From Bacillus weihaiensis (GTDB lineage: Bacteria > Bacillota > Bacilli > Bacillales > Bacillaceae): DNA of 64,000 nucleotides. Positions 21,083 to 36,677 of this stretch are shown piece by piece. Both the position numbers and the translations under genes were made by a program. The notes under the pieces are model-generated. The model saw nothing but the letters and a program-made list of their open reading frames with translations. It ran no database searches and was not told the origin of the DNA. The stretch's first letter is position 1. Every line of letters starts with the position of its first letter. Location: contig NZ_CP016020.1 of assembly GCF_001889165.1 (NCBI RefSeq), positions 4,021,001 to 4,085,000 on the forward strand. Reading direction: 5' to 3'.

Positions 21083-21622
21083 TTATTTTTGGAACGGCAT
21101 ACCGAACTGTGTTAATAGTTCGCGTGCTTCTTCATCAGTATTCGCAGTTGTTACGATAACGATATCCATACCACGAACTTTGTTTACTTTATCATAATCA
21201 ATCTCAGGGAAGATTAATTGCTCTTTAACACCTAATGTGTAGTTACCGCGACCGTCAAATGATTTCTTTGATACTCCACGGAAGTCACGTACACGAGGTA
21301 GTGAAACAGCGATTAACTTATCTAAGAATTGGTACATACGCTCACCACGAAGTGTAACTTTTGCACCGATTGGCATACCTTCACGAAGACGGAAGCCTGC
21401 AATTGATTTTTTTGCTTTTGTTACAACTGGTTTTTGACCAGTGATTTGAGTTAACTCTTCAACAGCAACATCAAGTGCTTTAGAGTTTGAAACTGCATCA
21501 CCAACACCCATGTTGATAACGATTTTTTCTAATTTAGGAGCTTGCATTACTGATTCATAGTTGAATTTAGTCATTAATGCAGGCGTGATTTCTTTTTGAT
21601 ACTTTTCTTTAAGGCGGTTCAC
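21083..21622 (-). CDS. rplE: 50S ribosomal protein L5
   Basis: 179 aa. [19 protein letters not shown] start, and LRDFRGVS-like motif [19 protein letters not shown]. Binds 5S rRNA and the P-site tRNA T loop. 24 nt after rplX. Confidence 0.98.
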   Translation of the reverse strand: MNRLKEKYQKEITPALMTKFNYESVMQAPKLEKIVINMGVGDAVSNSKALDVAVEELTQITGQKPVVTKAKKSIAGFRLREGMPIGAKVTLRGERMYQFLDKLIAVSLPRVRDFRGVSKKSFDGRGNYTLGVKEQLIFPEIDYDKVNKVRGMDIVIVTTANTDEEARELLTQFGMPFQK

Positions 21623-21646
21623 TGAAATACCTCCCTTCCTGATTTA

Positions 21647-21958
21647 CTATTTATCTAAAGTTTCACCAGATTTTTTTGCTACACGTACCTTTTTACCGTC
21701 AACCACTTTAAAACCAACACGAGTTGGCTCACCTGATTTAGGATCAAGTGGCATAACATTTGATACATGGATAGGTGCCTCTTGGTTAAAGATCCCACCT
21801 TGTGGGTTAGCTTGTGAAGGTTTAGCGTGTTTTTTCACGATATTAATACCTTCAACAAGTACACGATCCTTTTTAGGATAAGAAGCAAGAACTACGCCTT
21901 GTTTCCCTTTATCCTTACCAGAGATAACCATAACTTTATCACCTTTTTTTACATGCAT
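21647..21958 (-). CDS. rplX: 50S ribosomal protein L24
   Basis: 103 aa with an N-terminal KOW motif ([18 protein letters not shown]). Assembly initiator that binds the 5' domain of 23S rRNA. 36 nt after rplN. Confidence 0.98.
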   Translation of the reverse strand: MHVKKGDKVMVISGKDKGKQGVVLASYPKKDRVLVEGINIVKKHAKPSQANPQGGIFNQEAPIHVSNVMPLDPKSGEPTRVGFKVVDGKKVRVAKKSGETLDK

Positions 21959-21994
21959 CCTAGTCGCACCTCCTTAGTAAGGCAATCAGATTTA

Positions 21995-22363
<369 letters not shown>

Positions 22364-22403
22364 TTATGTTACCTCCCTTCGGAATTAACTATCCGAACAA
22401 ATA

Positions 22404-22667
<264 letters not shown>

Positions 22668-22687
22668 TCAGTAAACCTCCTCTCTTA

Positions 22688-23973
<1,286 letters not shown>

Positions 23974-23976
23974 AGA

Positions 23977-24321
23977 TTATCCCTCCTTCTTTTCTGTTAA
24001 GATGATTGTAATGTGGCTAGTACGCTTGTTAATAGCACTTGCACGACCCATAGCACGTGGGCGGAAACGTTTAAGAGTTGGACCTTCGTTAGCATAAGCT
24101 TCAGATACAACTAAGCTATTAATGTCCATTTCATAGTTATGCTCAGCGTTAGCTACAGCAGATTTTAATACTTTTTCAATGATTGGTGAAGCAGCCTTTG
24201 GCGTATGATTTAAAATCGCTACTGCTTCGCCGACTTGCTTACCTCGAATAAGATCTAAAACTAAACGAGCTTTACGAGGAGCAATGCGTACTGTTCTTGC
24301 GACAGCTTTAGATTGTTGCAT
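23977..24321 (-). CDS. rplV: 50S ribosomal protein L22
   Basis: 114 aa. [18 protein letters not shown] start and the beta-hairpin tip [12 protein letters not shown] that lines the exit tunnel, where macrolide-resistance insertions arise; none is evident. 18 nt after rpsS. Confidence 0.98.
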   Translation of the reverse strand: MQQSKAVARTVRIAPRKARLVLDLIRGKQVGEAVAILNHTPKAASPIIEKVLKSAVANAEHNYEMDINSLVVSEAYANEGPTLKRFRPRAMGRASAINKRTSHITIILTEKKEG

Positions 24322-24339
24322 GTAAAATGCCTCCTCTCA

Positions 24340-24618
24340 TTAACGTCTTGTTTTTTTGTCGTCACTTGCATGACCTTTATACGTACGTGTAGGTGCAAAC
24401 TCACCAAGTTTGTGACCTACCATATCTTCAGTTACATATACAGGAACATGTTTACGTCCATCATAAACAGCAATAGTGTGACCAATGAATTGTGGGAAAA
24501 TAGTAGAACGACGAGACCAAGTTTTAATCACTTGTTTTTTCTCAGTATCATTTAACTTTTCAACCTTGCTCATTAAATGTTCATCAACGAATGGTCCCTT
24601 TTTTAAGCTACGGCCCAT
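24340..24618 (-). CDS. rpsS: 30S ribosomal protein S19
   Basis: 92 aa. [19 protein letters not shown] start and [15 protein letters not shown]. Head protein of the 30S subunit in contact with S13. 57 nt after rplB. Confidence 0.98.
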   Translation of the reverse strand: MGRSLKKGPFVDEHLMSKVEKLNDTEKKQVIKTWSRRSTIFPQFIGHTIAVYDGRKHVPVYVTEDMVGHKLGEFAPTRTYKGHASDDKKTRR

Positions 24619-24675
24619 GATTGTACCTCCCTTCGTGATCGTGCTACGGTTCGATGGAACCGTAGTTCAACCACG

Positions 24676-25524
<849 letters not shown>

Positions 25525-25533
25525 CTATTAAAA

Positions 25534-25821
25534 TTATACTTCGAATAATTCGATTTCTTTGCTATCTGCAGTAAGCTTAATAATCGCTTTACGACGACGA
25601 TTAGTTAGTCCAGAATAACGACCAACGCGCTTGAATTTACCTTTGTAGTTCATGATGTTAACTTTTTCAACTTTAACGTCAAAGATAGACTCGATCGCAT
25701 CTTTAACTTGAGTTTTATTAGCTTTTACATCAACTTCAAATGTATATTTCTTTTCAGCCATAAGATCTGTTGAACGTTCAGTAATTACGGGGCGCTTAAT
25801 AATATCACGAGGATCTTTCAT
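25534..25821 (-). CDS. rplW: 50S ribosomal protein L23
   Basis: 95 aa. [19 protein letters not shown] start. Tunnel-exit protein that docks trigger factor and SRP. It shares one base with the rplD stop codon, so the two are coupled. Confidence 0.98.
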   Translation of the reverse strand: MKDPRDIIKRPVITERSTDLMAEKKYTFEVDVKANKTQVKDAIESIFDVKVEKVNIMNYKGKFKRVGRYSGLTNRRRKAIIKLTADSKEIELFEV

Positions 25822-26444
25822 TATGCAAGCACCTCCTCTACTTTTTGCACCGCAGCTTTCGTCATAATAAGCTTTTCATGGTTAAGTACATCAAGTACGT
25901 TAACTCCGTTAGCTGTAACAACTGTTACACCAGGAATATTACGTGCTGATAATGCAACATTTTCGTTGTTGTCAGCTGTAACGATTAACGCCTTTTTCTC
26001 AACAGAAAGACCTTTTAGAACTGAAGCCATTTCTTTTGTTTTTGGTGCGTTAAGTGCTAAGTCCTCAAGAACAACGATATTGTTGTCAATTACTTTAGTT
26101 GATAAAGCTGATTTGATCGCTAAACGGCGAACTTTTTTAGGTAATTTGAATGCATAAGAACGTGGAGTTGGTCCGAATACGACACCACCACCGCGCCATT
26201 GTGGCGAACGGATAGATCCTTGACGTGCACGACCAGTTCCTTTTTGACGCCATGGTTTGCGTCCTCCGCCTGCTACTTCAGAACGATTTTTTACTTTGTG
26301 AGTTCCTTGACGTAAGGAAGCTCTTTGCATGATAACCGCATCAAATAATACATGCTGATTAGGTTCGATACCAAATACAGAATCATTAAGTTCGATTTCT
26401 CCAACGTTAGATCCAGTTTGGTTTAATAATGCTACTTTAGGCAT
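25821..26444 (-). CDS. rplD: 50S ribosomal protein L4
   Basis: 207 aa. The extended tunnel loop includes [19 protein letters not shown]. In E. coli L4 represses the S10 operon; here no such leader similarity is seen. 27 nt after rplC. Confidence 0.98.
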   Translation of the reverse strand: MPKVALLNQTGSNVGEIELNDSVFGIEPNQHVLFDAVIMQRASLRQGTHKVKNRSEVAGGGRKPWRQKGTGRARQGSIRSPQWRGGGVVFGPTPRSYAFKLPKKVRRLAIKSALSTKVIDNNIVVLEDLALNAPKTKEMASVLKGLSVEKKALIVTADNNENVALSARNIPGVTVVTANGVNVLDVLNHEKLIMTKAAVQKVEEVLA

Positions 26445-26471
26445 TACCCAATTCCTCCTTTCCTAGAGAGA

Positions 26472-27101
26472 TTATTTTGTTTTAACTGCACTCTTAACTG
26501 TAATAAGAGCCTTTTTAGGTCCAGGTACGTTACCTTTGATTAATAATAGGTTACGTTCTGCATCTACTTTTACGATTTCTAAGTTTTGAACAGTAATACG
26601 CTCTCCACCCATACGACCTGGTAAAAGTTTGTTTTTGAATACGCGGTTTGGTGCTACAGGTCCCATTGAACCTGGGCGACGATGGTAACGAGAACCGTGG
26701 GACATAGGTCCACGAGATTGTCCGTGGCGTTTAATTGAGCCTTGGAAACCTTTACCTTTTGAAATTCCTGTTACATCTACTGTTTCACCAGCAGCGAAAA
26801 TATCAACTTTGACTTCTTGACCAACTTCGTATTGCTCTAAGCTAGCTTCACGAAGTTCTTTAACGAAGCGCTTAGGTGCAGTGTTTGCTTTTGTTACGTG
26901 ACCTTTTTCAGGTTTGTTAGCTAATTTTTCACGTTTATCTTCAAAACCTAACTGAACTGCTGAATAACCGTCAGTTTCAACAGATTTCGTTTGAAGTACA
27001 ACGTTTGGAGTAGCTTCGATAACTGTTACCGGAATTAAATCACCATTTTCAGCAAATACTTGCGTCATACCAATTTTTCTTCCTAAGATTCCTTTGGTCA
27101 T
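26472..27101 (-). CDS. rplC: 50S ribosomal protein L3
   Basis: 209 aa. [13 protein letters not shown] start and the long loop [18 protein letters not shown] reaching the peptidyl transferase centre. 47 nt after rpsJ. Confidence 0.98.
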   Translation of the reverse strand: MTKGILGRKIGMTQVFAENGDLIPVTVIEATPNVVLQTKSVETDGYSAVQLGFEDKREKLANKPEKGHVTKANTAPKRFVKELREASLEQYEVGQEVKVDIFAAGETVDVTGISKGKGFQGSIKRHGQSRGPMSHGSRYHRRPGSMGPVAPNRVFKNKLLPGRMGGERITVQNLEIVKVDAERNLLLIKGNVPGPKKALITVKSAVKTK

Positions 27102-27148
27102 GAGTCACACCTCCTAGTAATATATATGATTTATTTTAATAGTAAAAA

Positions 27149-27585
<437 letters not shown>

Positions 27586-27591
27586 TTGTCT

Positions 27592-27620
27592 ATTATACAA
27601 AAAACCGGTGCTAGATGCAA
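27592..27620 (-). promoter_or_regulatory. Proximal promoter of the S10 operon
   Basis: -35 TTGCAT (27615-27620), 17-nt spacer, -10 TATAAT (27592-27597). Confidence 0.82.
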
Positions 27621-27662
27621 GAACTTTTTAATATTTAAATATGTTTCTTGCGCACTTTTACT

Positions 27663-27691
27663 ATTATACATATTTTGTCGTTCTAACGCAA
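27663..27691 (-). promoter_or_regulatory. Distal promoter of the S10 operon
   Basis: -35 TTGCGT (27686-27691), 17-nt spacer, -10 TATAAT (27663-27668), 71 bp upstream of the proximal promoter. Confidence 0.72.
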
Positions 27692-27973
27692 CAGCTGCTA
27701 GTACTTGGATATATTTTCACATGATTCTAGTAAATCAGTGATAAAGCTATTTTCTATAGTAGGTTTTTAAATTCACAATTATAAACAAATAACAATTTAA
27801 TGATTAACCATTATATAAGTTAAACCTTAAAAAATCAGTACTTTCATTTTTAATTCAACTACTTGTGAAATAATAAACTACTTTTTCATACTCTAATAGA
27901 TAAGAGGAGTCATTAGAAAATAGATACTGAAATGGTTCTCCACTTTATTCTTATGATCATTTCCTAAGACATA
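27692..27973. other. AT-rich spacer between tuf terminator and S10 promoters
   Basis: About 280 nt without a gene or a motif I recognise. Confidence 0.5.
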
Positions 27974-28008
27974 AAAAAAAGCGAGCATTAGCTGCTCGCC
28001 TTTTTTCT
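27974..28008. terminator. Terminator after tuf
   Basis: Stem GCGAGCA/TGCTCGC (27982-27988 with 27994-28000), loop TTAGC, flanked by A8 and T-rich runs, so strong on the minus strand. Confidence 0.92.
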
Positions 28009-28025
28009 TCTTATTATAGAAGAAA

Positions 28026-29216
28026 TTATTCTTGGATTGTAGCTACAACGCCAGCGCCTACTGTACGTCCACCTTCACGAATTGAGAACTTAGTTCCTTC
28101 TTCGATTGCGATTGGAGCGATAAGCTCAACTGACATTTCAACGTTATCTCCAGGCATAACCATTTCTACGCCTTCTGGTAATTGGCAGATACCAGTTACA
28201 TCAGTTGTACGGAAGTAGAACTGTGGGCGGTAGTTAGTGAAGAATGGAGTGTGACGTCCACCTTCTTCTTTTGATAAAACGTAAACTTCAGCTTTGAACT
28301 TTGTGTGTGGAGTGATTGTACCTGGTTTAGCAAGTACTTGACCACGTTGGATATCGTCACGAGCTACTCCACGAAGAAGTGCACCGATGTTGTCTCCAGC
28401 TTCAGCGTAATCAAGAAGCTTACGGAACATTTCAACACCTGTTACAGTAGTTGATTTTGGCTCTTCCGTAATACCGATAATATCGATTACGTCTCCAACT
28501 TTAACTTGTCCACGCTCAACACGACCTGTAGCAACAGTTCCACGACCAGTGATAGAGAATACGTCCTCTACTGGCATCATGAATGGCTTCTCAGTGTCAC
28601 GCTCAGGAGTTGGGATGTATTCGTCAACAGCGTTCATTAGCTCAACGATTTTCTCTTCCCAATCAGCTTCTCCTTCAAGAGCTTTAAGAGCTGAACCTTT
28701 GATTACAGGAACATCGTCACCAGGGAAATCGTACTCAGATAGTAAGTCACGTACTTCCATTTCAACTAGTTCTAATAATTCTTCGTCATCTACCATGTCA
28801 CATTTGTTTAAGAATACAACAAGGTAAGGTACACCTACTTGACGAGATAATAGGATGTGCTCACGAGTTTGTGGCATTGGACCATCAGCAGCAGATACTA
28901 CTAAGATACCACCGTCCATTTGTGCAGCACCAGTGATCATGTTTTTAACATAGTCAGCGTGTCCTGGGCAGTCAACGTGTGCGTAGTGACGAGTGTCAGT
29001 TTCATACTCAACGTGTGCAGTTGAGATTGTGATTCCACGCTCACGCTCTTCAGGAGCAGCATCGATCATGTCATATGCCATAGCAGCACCTTTACCACTG
29101 CGCTTAGCAAGTACAGTAGTGATTGCAGCTGTTAATGTAGTTTTACCGTGGTCAACGTGTCCGATTGTACCGATATTAGCATGCGTTTTGGAACGGTCGA
29201 ATTTTTCTTTACCCAT
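28026..29216 (-). CDS. tuf: Translation elongation factor Tu
   Basis: 396 aa GTPase delivering aminoacyl-tRNA to the ribosome. G1 GHVDHGKT at 19-26, G2 TIST-type region RGITIST, G3 DCPGH, G4 NKCD, followed by two beta-barrel domains. No kirromycin-resistance change is obvious by eye. 110 nt after fusA; the str operon order rpsL-rpsG-fusA-tuf is complete. Confidence 0.99.
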   Translation of the reverse strand: MGKEKFDRSKTHANIGTIGHVDHGKTTLTAAITTVLAKRSGKGAAMAYDMIDAAPEERERGITISTAHVEYETDTRHYAHVDCPGHADYVKNMITGAAQMDGGILVVSAADGPMPQTREHILLSRQVGVPYLVVFLNKCDMVDDEELLELVEMEVRDLLSEYDFPGDDVPVIKGSALKALEGEADWEEKIVELMNAVDEYIPTPERDTEKPFMMPVEDVFSITGRGTVATGRVERGQVKVGDVIDIIGITEEPKSTTVTGVEMFRKLLDYAEAGDNIGALLRGVARDDIQRGQVLAKPGTITPHTKFKAEVYVLSKEEGGRHTPFFTNYRPQFYFRTTDVTGICQLPEGVEMVMPGDNVEMSVELIAPIAIEEGTKFSIREGGRTVGAGVVATIQE

Positions 29217-29326
29217 TCTAAAATCCTCCTTAGAGTTGTTATTATTTTAGGATATATGTAACAGAAAGCGAACGATCACTTTCTGTTCTCACATAAGTTA
29301 TACTTCATTAAAGGGGGTAAAATCAA

Positions 29327-31405
29327 TTACTCACCCTTATTTTTTTTGATAATTTCTTCAGAAATTGATTTTGGTACTTCTTCATAGTGATCGAAGTGCA
29401 TTGTAAATACTCCACGACCTTGAGTGTTAGAACGTAATGAAGTTGCATAACCAAACATTTCAGATAGTGGAACCATCGCACGTACTACTTGCGCATTACC
29501 ACGAGCTTCCATACCTTCTACACGGCCACGACGAGAAGTAACTCCTCCCATGATATCTCCCATGTATTCTTCAGGAATAACAACTTCTACTTTCATAACA
29601 GGCTCTAAGATGACTGGGCTACATTTTGAAATAGCATTTTTAAGTGCTAAAGATGCAGCGATCTTAAACGCCATCTCACTTGAGTCAACATCATGGTAAG
29701 ATCCATCAACTAATGCAGCTTTTACATCAACTAATGGGAATCCAGCAAGTACACCGTTACCCATTGCATCTTCAAGACCAGCTTGAACTGCAGGTACGTA
29801 TTCACGTGGAACTACCCCACCAACGATTTTGTTTTCAAATTCGAAGCCTTTACCTTCTTCGTTTGGAGAGAACTCAATCCAAACGTGTCCGAATTGTCCA
29901 CGTCCACCAGATTGACGAGCGAACTTACCTTCAACCTTTGCAGATTGACGGAATGTTTCACGGTAAGCAACCTGAGGAGCACCAACATTAGCTTCTACTT
30001 TGAATTCACGTTTCATACGGTCAACTAGGATATCTAGGTGAAGCTCACCCATACCTGCGATGATTGTTTGACCAGTTTCTTGGTCAGTATGAGCACGGAA
30101 TGTTGGATCTTCTTCTTGAAGTTTTTGTAAAGCAGTAGTCATTTTATCTTGATCTGCTTTAGATTTAGGCTCAACAGAAAGTTGAATAACTGGCTCTGGG
30201 AATTGCATAGACTCTAAGATAACAAGATCTTTCTCATCACATAGAGTGTCACCAGTTGTTGTATCTTTTAAACCTACAGCCGCAGCAATATCACCAGAAT
30301 AAACCTCAGAGATTTCTTCACGGCTGTTTGCATGCATTTGAAGGATACGACCTACACGCTCACGTTTACCCTTAGTAGAGTTTTGGATGTATGATCCAGA
30401 ACTTAGTGTACCAGAGTATACACGGAAGAATGTAAGTTTCCCAACGTAAGGATCTGTCATTACTTTGAAAGCTAATGCAGAGAATGGGCCATCATCGCCA
30501 GATTCACGAGTTACTTCTTCTTCAGTATCAGGAATGATACCTTTGATAGCTGCAACATCAGTTGGAGCTGGAAGATAGTCAATAACTGCATCTAGCATTT
30601 TTTGAACACCTTTGTTTTTGAATGCAGATCCACAGATTACTGGATAGAATTCTACATTTAAAGTACCTTTACGAATTGCTGCTTTTAGCTCGTCGTTAGA
30701 GATTTCTTCTCCACCAAGGTATCTTTCCATTAAGTCTTCATCTAGTTCTGCAACTGCTTCAACTAACTTCTCACGGTATTCTTCAGCTTGCTCTTGGTAT
30801 TCTTCAGGAATCTCTTTATCAACGATATCAGTTCCTAAATCATTACCATAGAATGTAGCTTTCATTTCTACTAAGTCAATGATTCCTTCAAATTGATCCT
30901 CAGCACCAATTGGTAATTGAATTGGGTGAGCATTTGCTTGAAGACGATCATGTAAAGTAGAAACAGAATATAAGAAGTCAGCACCAATTTTGTCCATTTT
31001 ATTAACGAATACAACACGTGGTACACCATATGTTGTAGCTTGGCGCCAAACTGTTTCAGTTTGTGGTTCAACACCTGATTGAGCATCAAGAACTGCTACT
31101 GCACCATCAAGTACACGTAATGAACGTTCAACTTCAACAGTGAAATCTACGTGTCCAGGAGTATCGATGATGTTTACACGATGACCTTTCCACGACGCAG
31201 TTGTCGCAGCAGAAGTAATCGTGATTCCACGTTCTTGTTCTTGCTCCATCCAGTCCATCTGAGATGCACCTTCATGAGTTTCACCAATTTTGTGGATACG
31301 TCCAGTGTAATAAAGTACACGCTCAGTTGTTGTTGTTTTACCAGCATCAATGTGAGCCATGATTCCAATATTACGAGTATTCTTTAAGGAGAACTCTCTT
31401 GCCAT
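29327..31405 (-). CDS. fusA: Translation elongation factor G
   Basis: 692 aa. Translocase GTPase: G1 AHIDAGKT at 17-24, [12 protein letters not shown] switch I, DTPGHVDF switch II, NKMD, then domains II-V ending with the EF-G C-terminal [22 protein letters not shown] segment (split). 52 nt after rpsG. Confidence 0.99.
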   Translation of the reverse strand: MAREFSLKNTRNIGIMAHIDAGKTTTTERVLYYTGRIHKIGETHEGASQMDWMEQEQERGITITSAATTASWKGHRVNIIDTPGHVDFTVEVERSLRVLDGAVAVLDAQSGVEPQTETVWRQATTYGVPRVVFVNKMDKIGADFLYSVSTLHDRLQANAHPIQLPIGAEDQFEGIIDLVEMKATFYGNDLGTDIVDKEIPEEYQEQAEEYREKLVEAVAELDEDLMERYLGGEEISNDELKAAIRKGTLNVEFYPVICGSAFKNKGVQKMLDAVIDYLPAPTDVAAIKGIIPDTEEEVTRESGDDGPFSALAFKVMTDPYVGKLTFFRVYSGTLSSGSYIQNSTKGKRERVGRILQMHANSREEISEVYSGDIAAAVGLKDTTTGDTLCDEKDLVILESMQFPEPVIQLSVEPKSKADQDKMTTALQKLQEEDPTFRAHTDQETGQTIIAGMGELHLDILVDRMKREFKVEANVGAPQVAYRETFRQSAKVEGKFARQSGGRGQFGHVWIEFSPNEEGKGFEFENKIVGGVVPREYVPAVQAGLEDAMGNGVLAGFPLVDVKAALVDGSYHDVDSSEMAFKIAASLALKNAISKCSPVILEPVMKVEVVIPEEYMGDIMGGVTSRRGRVEGMEARGNAQVVRAMVPLSEMFGYATSLRSNTQGRGVFTMHFDHYEEVPKSISEEIIKKNKGE

Positions 31406-31457
31406 TGGGTCATTTCTCCTTCCTTATAGGAAATTTAGTTTGATTATAGTGTATTGA

Positions 31458-31946
<489 letters not shown>

Positions 31947-31974
31947 TTAATAATTAATAGGTATTTTAATTGAA

Positions 31975-32421
<447 letters not shown>

Positions 32422-32497
32422 TCAATACCACACATCCAGGTGGTTCATATTTAGGCAAAAACAAAGTTTCTGCAATATATACTTGCAAAAACAGTTT

Positions 32498-32746
32498 TTA
32501 CTGTATTATAGCTACAGCTGCAGCTCCTACCTCAATTCCACAAGCTCTTCCAAGCTTTTTCATAGAAGCAACCTTCGTTAAAGGAACCTGCTGTTGTTTT
32601 GCTGTTTGAATAATCTTTTGGAGAATTCGATGATCAGCATCTTCAGCAATGATTATCTCTCTAACTTCATTGTTTAATAGAGCTTTCACTGATTGCTTAG
32701 TACCAACAATAATTTTACTTGCCTGTGATACTTTTTCATAAGACAT
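32498..32746 (-). CDS. rplGB: L7Ae-family ribosomal protein-like (YbxF / L7Ae-like)
   Basis: 82 aa, one L7Ae/L30e/Gadd45 fold. GTKQSVKALLNNEVREIIIA and CGIEVGAAAVAI are typical; the family binds kink-turn RNA. In B. subtilis YbxF sits in the same place between rpoC and rpsL and associates with ribosomes. Preceded by its own sigma-A promoter, so it leads the str operon. Confidence 0.93.
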   Translation of the reverse strand: MSYEKVSQASKIIVGTKQSVKALLNNEVREIIIAEDADHRILQKIIQTAKQQQVPLTKVASMKKLGRACGIEVGAAAVAIIQ

Positions 32747-32792
32747 AGTGAAATATCCTCCAAAGCAACAGGTTTAGATTGACACCTTGAAT

Positions 32793-32821
32793 ATAGTAAC
32801 ATCGGAAGAGATGGATGTCAA
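32793..32821 (-). promoter_or_regulatory. Promoter of the L7Ae-like/rpsL (str) operon
   Basis: -35 TTGACA (32816-32821), 17-nt spacer, -10 TACTAT (32793-32798), in the rpoC to L7Ae-like gap. Confidence 0.85.
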
Positions 32822-32877
32822 CATTCCATTGTAAAAACTTTAACATTCCATCTCTCTCCAACATTATTTAGTTATTA

Positions 32878-35800
32878 TTAGTCTACTGAAACAACTTCTT
32901 CAGTTTGTTGAACTTTCGAAATTGGTTCTGCTTGACGATATCTTGGCATACCAGTACCAGCTGGAACTAGCTTACCAATAATAACATTTTCTTTAAGACC
33001 AAGTAACTCATCACGTTTACCTTTAATTGCTGCATCTGTAAGAACTCTAGTTGTTTCTTGGAATGAAGCAGCAGATAAGAAGGAATCTGTTTCAAGTGAC
33101 GCTTTAGTGATACCAAGTAATACAGGGCGACCAGTCGCTGGACGTTTGCCATCTAATAGTACTTGTTTATTGGCATCTGTGAATTGGTGTACGTCAAGTA
33201 GAGTTCCTGGTAATACATCAGTATCTCCTGCATCCATTACTCTTACTTTACGAAGCATTTGTCGTACCATTACTTCAACGTGTTTGTCTCCAATTTCTAC
33301 CCCTTGCATACGGTATACTTTTTGTACTTCACGTAATAGGTATTGTTGTACGGCTTGTAAATCCTTCACCTTTAATAATTCTTTAGGATCGATTGAACCC
33401 TCAGTCAAGACCTGACCACTATCGACTTTATCGCCTTGAGTCACTTTAAGTCTTGCATTATAAGGTGCTGTGTAAGAACGAGTTTCAACATCACCTTGAA
33501 CCACAATTTCTTGTTGTTTGTCTCGTACCTCATTGATCTCAGCTACTACCCCACTAATTTCTGTGATAATCGCTTGACCTTTTGGATTACGAGCCTCAAA
33601 TAGCTCTTGGATACGAGGTAAACCTTGTGTGATATCGTCTCCTGCAACCCCACCTGTGTGGAATGTACGCATTGTTAACTGTGTACCTGGCTCACCGATT
33701 GATTGAGCAGCAATAATTCCAACTGCTTCACCCACTTCAACCTCTGTTCCAGTAGCTAGGTTACGACCATAACATTTCTTACAAACACCGTGACGAGTGT
33801 TACATGTAAACGCAGAACGAATCCATACACTTTCAATTCCTGCTTCAATGATTTCAACAGCAATGTCCTCTGTAATTAATTCATTTTCATTTACAATGAT
33901 AGCACCAGTTTCAGGGTGTTTAACAACCTTACGGCAATAACGTCCGATTAGACGCTCATCAAGCTTCTCGATAACCTCTGTACCTTCTTTAATGGCTTCA
34001 GCAAGGATACCACGATCTGTGCCACAATCGTCATCACGAATGATAACATCCTGAGCCACATCAACAAGACGACGAGTAAGGTAACCTGAGTCAGCTGTTT
34101 TAAGGGCTGTATCTGCAAGACCTTTACGCGCACCGTGAGTTGAGATGAAGTACTCTAATACTGTTAAACCTTCACGGAAACTTGACTTGATTGGTAACTC
34201 GATAATACGTCCAGCCGGGTTGGCCATCAGTCCACGCATACCAGCAAGCTGCGTAAAGTTAGATGCGTTACCACGGGCACCAGAGTCACTCATCATGAAG
34301 ATAGGATTTCGTTTGTCAAGAGACGCCATCAGCTTCCCTTGGATGTTGTCTTTCGCAGCACTCCAAATTGAGATAACACGCTCATAGCGCTCATCCTCCG
34401 TAATCAAACCTCTACGGAATTGCTTAAGTACATTATCAACCTTTGTTTGTGCTTCAGTGATAATCTCCTGTTTCTCTTTAAGAACGATGATATCAGATAC
34501 ACCAACAGTGATACCTGCTTTTGTGGAATATCTAAATCCAAGATTCTTCATACGGTCTAGCATTTTAGACGTTTCAGTAATATGGAATTTCTTGAAGATT
34601 TCTGCGATAACTTTTCCAAGAATTCCTTTTTTGAATGGAGCAATTTCTTCTTGAGCAGCAATATGCTCAGCTACATTCGTATTTGTAGGAACAAAATATT
34701 TTTCAGGCGTTTTTTCTTCAATGTTTTGTTTTGTTGGCTCATTCATGTAAGGGAATGATTCAGGTAAAATTTCATTGAAGATTAATTTCCCAACTGTTGT
34801 AATTAGCAACATTTTCTTTTGTTCTTCTGTAAATGTTTGATTATCTAATGCACTAGCATGAATAGCAACACGAGTATGTAAGTGTACATAACCGTTTTGG
34901 TATGCAAGAAGTGCTTCGTTTGTATCTTTGAAGATCATACCTTCTCCAATAACACCCGCGCGCTCTAATGTTAAGTAGTAGTTCCCTAATACCATATCCT
35001 GAGAAGGAGTAACTACAGGCTTTCCATCCTTTGGATTTAGGATGTTTTGTGCAGCTAACATTAAGATACGTGCTTCTGCTTGTGCTTCTGCAGATAAAGG
35101 AACGTGAACCGCCATTTGGTCACCGTCAAAGTCAGCGTTATACGCTGTACATACTAACGGATGAAGACGAATCGCACGACCTTCTACAAGTGTTGGTTCG
35201 AAGGCTTGAATACCTAGTCTATGAAGAGTCGGTGCACGGTTTAGTAATACTGGGTGTTCTTTAATAACAGACTCTAAAACATCCCATACTTCAGGTTGCA
35301 CACGCTCGATTTTACGTTTCGCACTCTTAATATTATGTGCTAGGCCCTTCTCAACAAGCTCTTTCATAACAAATGGCTTGAATAATTCTAATGCCATTTC
35401 TTTCGGTAATCCACATTGATACATTTTTAGGTTCGGACCTACAACGATTACGGAACGACCAGAATAATCCACACGTTTACCTAATAGATTTTGACGGAAA
35501 CGACCTTGTTTACCTTTTAACATATGAGATAGTGATTTTAATGGACGGTTACCAGGACCTGTAACAGGACGCCCTCTACGACCGTTATCGATCAAGGCAT
35601 CTACTGCTTCTTGAAGCATACGCTTTTCGTTTTGAACAATGATGCTTGGAGCTCCAAGGTCTAATAAACGTTTTAAGCGGTTGTTACGGTTAATAACACG
35701 TCTGTATAAATCATTTAAATCAGATGTTGCAAAACGTCCACCGTCAAGTTGTACCATTGGACGTAACTCAGGTGGAATAACAGGTAGTACATCTAAAATC

Positions 35801-36477
35801 ATCCAAGAAGGATCATTTCCAGAGTTACGGAATGCCTCAAGAACTTCTAAACGCTTGATCGCACGTGTTCTACGTTGACCTTGAGCCGTTTTCAACTCTT
35901 CTTTTAAAGAATCAACTTCCTTATCAGTATCAATATCTGATAGAAGCTTTTTAATTGCTTCTGCACCCATAGATGCTTGGAATGTGTTACCGTACTTTTC
36001 ACGGTATGCACGATATTCCTTTTCAGATAGTAATTGTTTCTTTTCAAGAGGTGTATCACCTGTGTCTGTCGTAACGTAAGAAGCGAAGTAAATCACTTCC
36101 TCTAAGGCACGTGGTGACATATCTAGTACAAGACCCATACGACTTGGAATTCCTTTGAAATACCAAATATGAGATACAGGTGCTGCTAATTCGATATGAC
36201 CCATTCTTTCACGACGTACTTTTGCACGTGTTACTTCAACTCCACAACGATCACAAACTACACCTTTATAACGTACTCTTTTATACTTACCGCAATGACA
36301 CTCCCAATCTTTAGTTGGTCCAAAGATTCGTTCGCAGAAAAGACCATCTTTTTCTGGCTTTAATGTACGGTAATTAATTGTTTCTGGTTTCTTAACTTCT
36401 CCAAATGACCAAGAACGAATCTTGTCTGGTGAAGCCAAGCCGATGCTCATATATTCAAAATTATTTACATCTATCAA
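32878..36477 (-). CDS. rpoC: DNA-directed RNA polymerase subunit beta'
   Basis: 1199 aa. N-terminal zinc ribbon C60, C62, C75, C78; catalytic Mg motif [12 protein letters not shown] in the middle; trigger loop region [11 protein letters not shown]; second zinc site [13 protein letters not shown]. Length matches Bacillus. Follows rpoB after a 200-nt gap that contains hairpins. Confidence 0.99.
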   Translation of the reverse strand: MIDVNNFEYMSIGLASPDKIRSWSFGEVKKPETINYRTLKPEKDGLFCERIFGPTKDWECHCGKYKRVRYKGVVCDRCGVEVTRAKVRRERMGHIELAAPVSHIWYFKGIPSRMGLVLDMSPRALEEVIYFASYVTTDTGDTPLEKKQLLSEKEYRAYREKYGNTFQASMGAEAIKKLLSDIDTDKEVDSLKEELKTAQGQRRTRAIKRLEVLEAFRNSGNDPSWMILDVLPVIPPELRPMVQLDGGRFATSDLNDLYRRVINRNNRLKRLLDLGAPSIIVQNEKRMLQEAVDALIDNGRRGRPVTGPGNRPLKSLSHMLKGKQGRFRQNLLGKRVDYSGRSVIVVGPNLKMYQCGLPKEMALELFKPFVMKELVEKGLAHNIKSAKRKIERVQPEVWDVLESVIKEHPVLLNRAPTLHRLGIQAFEPTLVEGRAIRLHPLVCTAYNADFDGDQMAVHVPLSAEAQAEARILMLAAQNILNPKDGKPVVTPSQDMVLGNYYLTLERAGVIGEGMIFKDTNEALLAYQNGYVHLHTRVAIHASALDNQTFTEEQKKMLLITTVGKLIFNEILPESFPYMNEPTKQNIEEKTPEKYFVPTNTNVAEHIAAQEEIAPFKKGILGKVIAEIFKKFHITETSKMLDRMKNLGFRYSTKAGITVGVSDIIVLKEKQEIITEAQTKVDNVLKQFRRGLITEDERYERVISIWSAAKDNIQGKLMASLDKRNPIFMMSDSGARGNASNFTQLAGMRGLMANPAGRIIELPIKSSFREGLTVLEYFISTHGARKGLADTALKTADSGYLTRRLVDVAQDVIIRDDDCGTDRGILAEAIKEGTEVIEKLDERLIGRYCRKVVKHPETGAIIVNENELITEDIAVEIIEAGIESVWIRSAFTCNTRHGVCKKCYGRNLATGTEVEVGEAVGIIAAQSIGEPGTQLTMRTFHTGGVAGDDITQGLPRIQELFEARNPKGQAIITEISGVVAEINEVRDKQQEIVVQGDVETRSYTAPYNARLKVTQGDKVDSGQVLTEGSIDPKELLKVKDLQAVQQYLLREVQKVYRMQGVEIGDKHVEVMVRQMLRKVRVMDAGDTDVLPGTLLDVHQFTDANKQVLLDGKRPATGRPVLLGITKASLETDSFLSAASFQETTRVLTDAAIKGKRDELLGLKENVIIGKLVPAGTGMPRYRQAEPISKVQQTEEVVSVD

Positions 36478-36677
36478 GGGGCCTACCTCCCTTTTCGTCT
36501 TCAGGTTCTACCCAATATTATTAGATAAATTATTCCAAGTGGCTAAGTCCTAGTGGCGAAAGTATTAGCTTATCTTATATATCGTAAAACATTTTCTTTC
36601 TTTAAAAGAAAAAAGCTCATTCAAGCACGAGCGCCCTGTCTTTATAAAGAAAAACAAAGGCGCCGATGCTTAAAGAA
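36478..36677 (-). other. rpoB-rpoC intercistronic region with terminator-like hairpin
   Basis: The minus strand has GGCGCC...GGGCGC arms (about 36631-36664) and a GCTC...GAGC stem followed by TTTTTTC (about 36607-36626). It is weak as a terminator and might modulate rpoC dosage. Confidence 0.4.
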
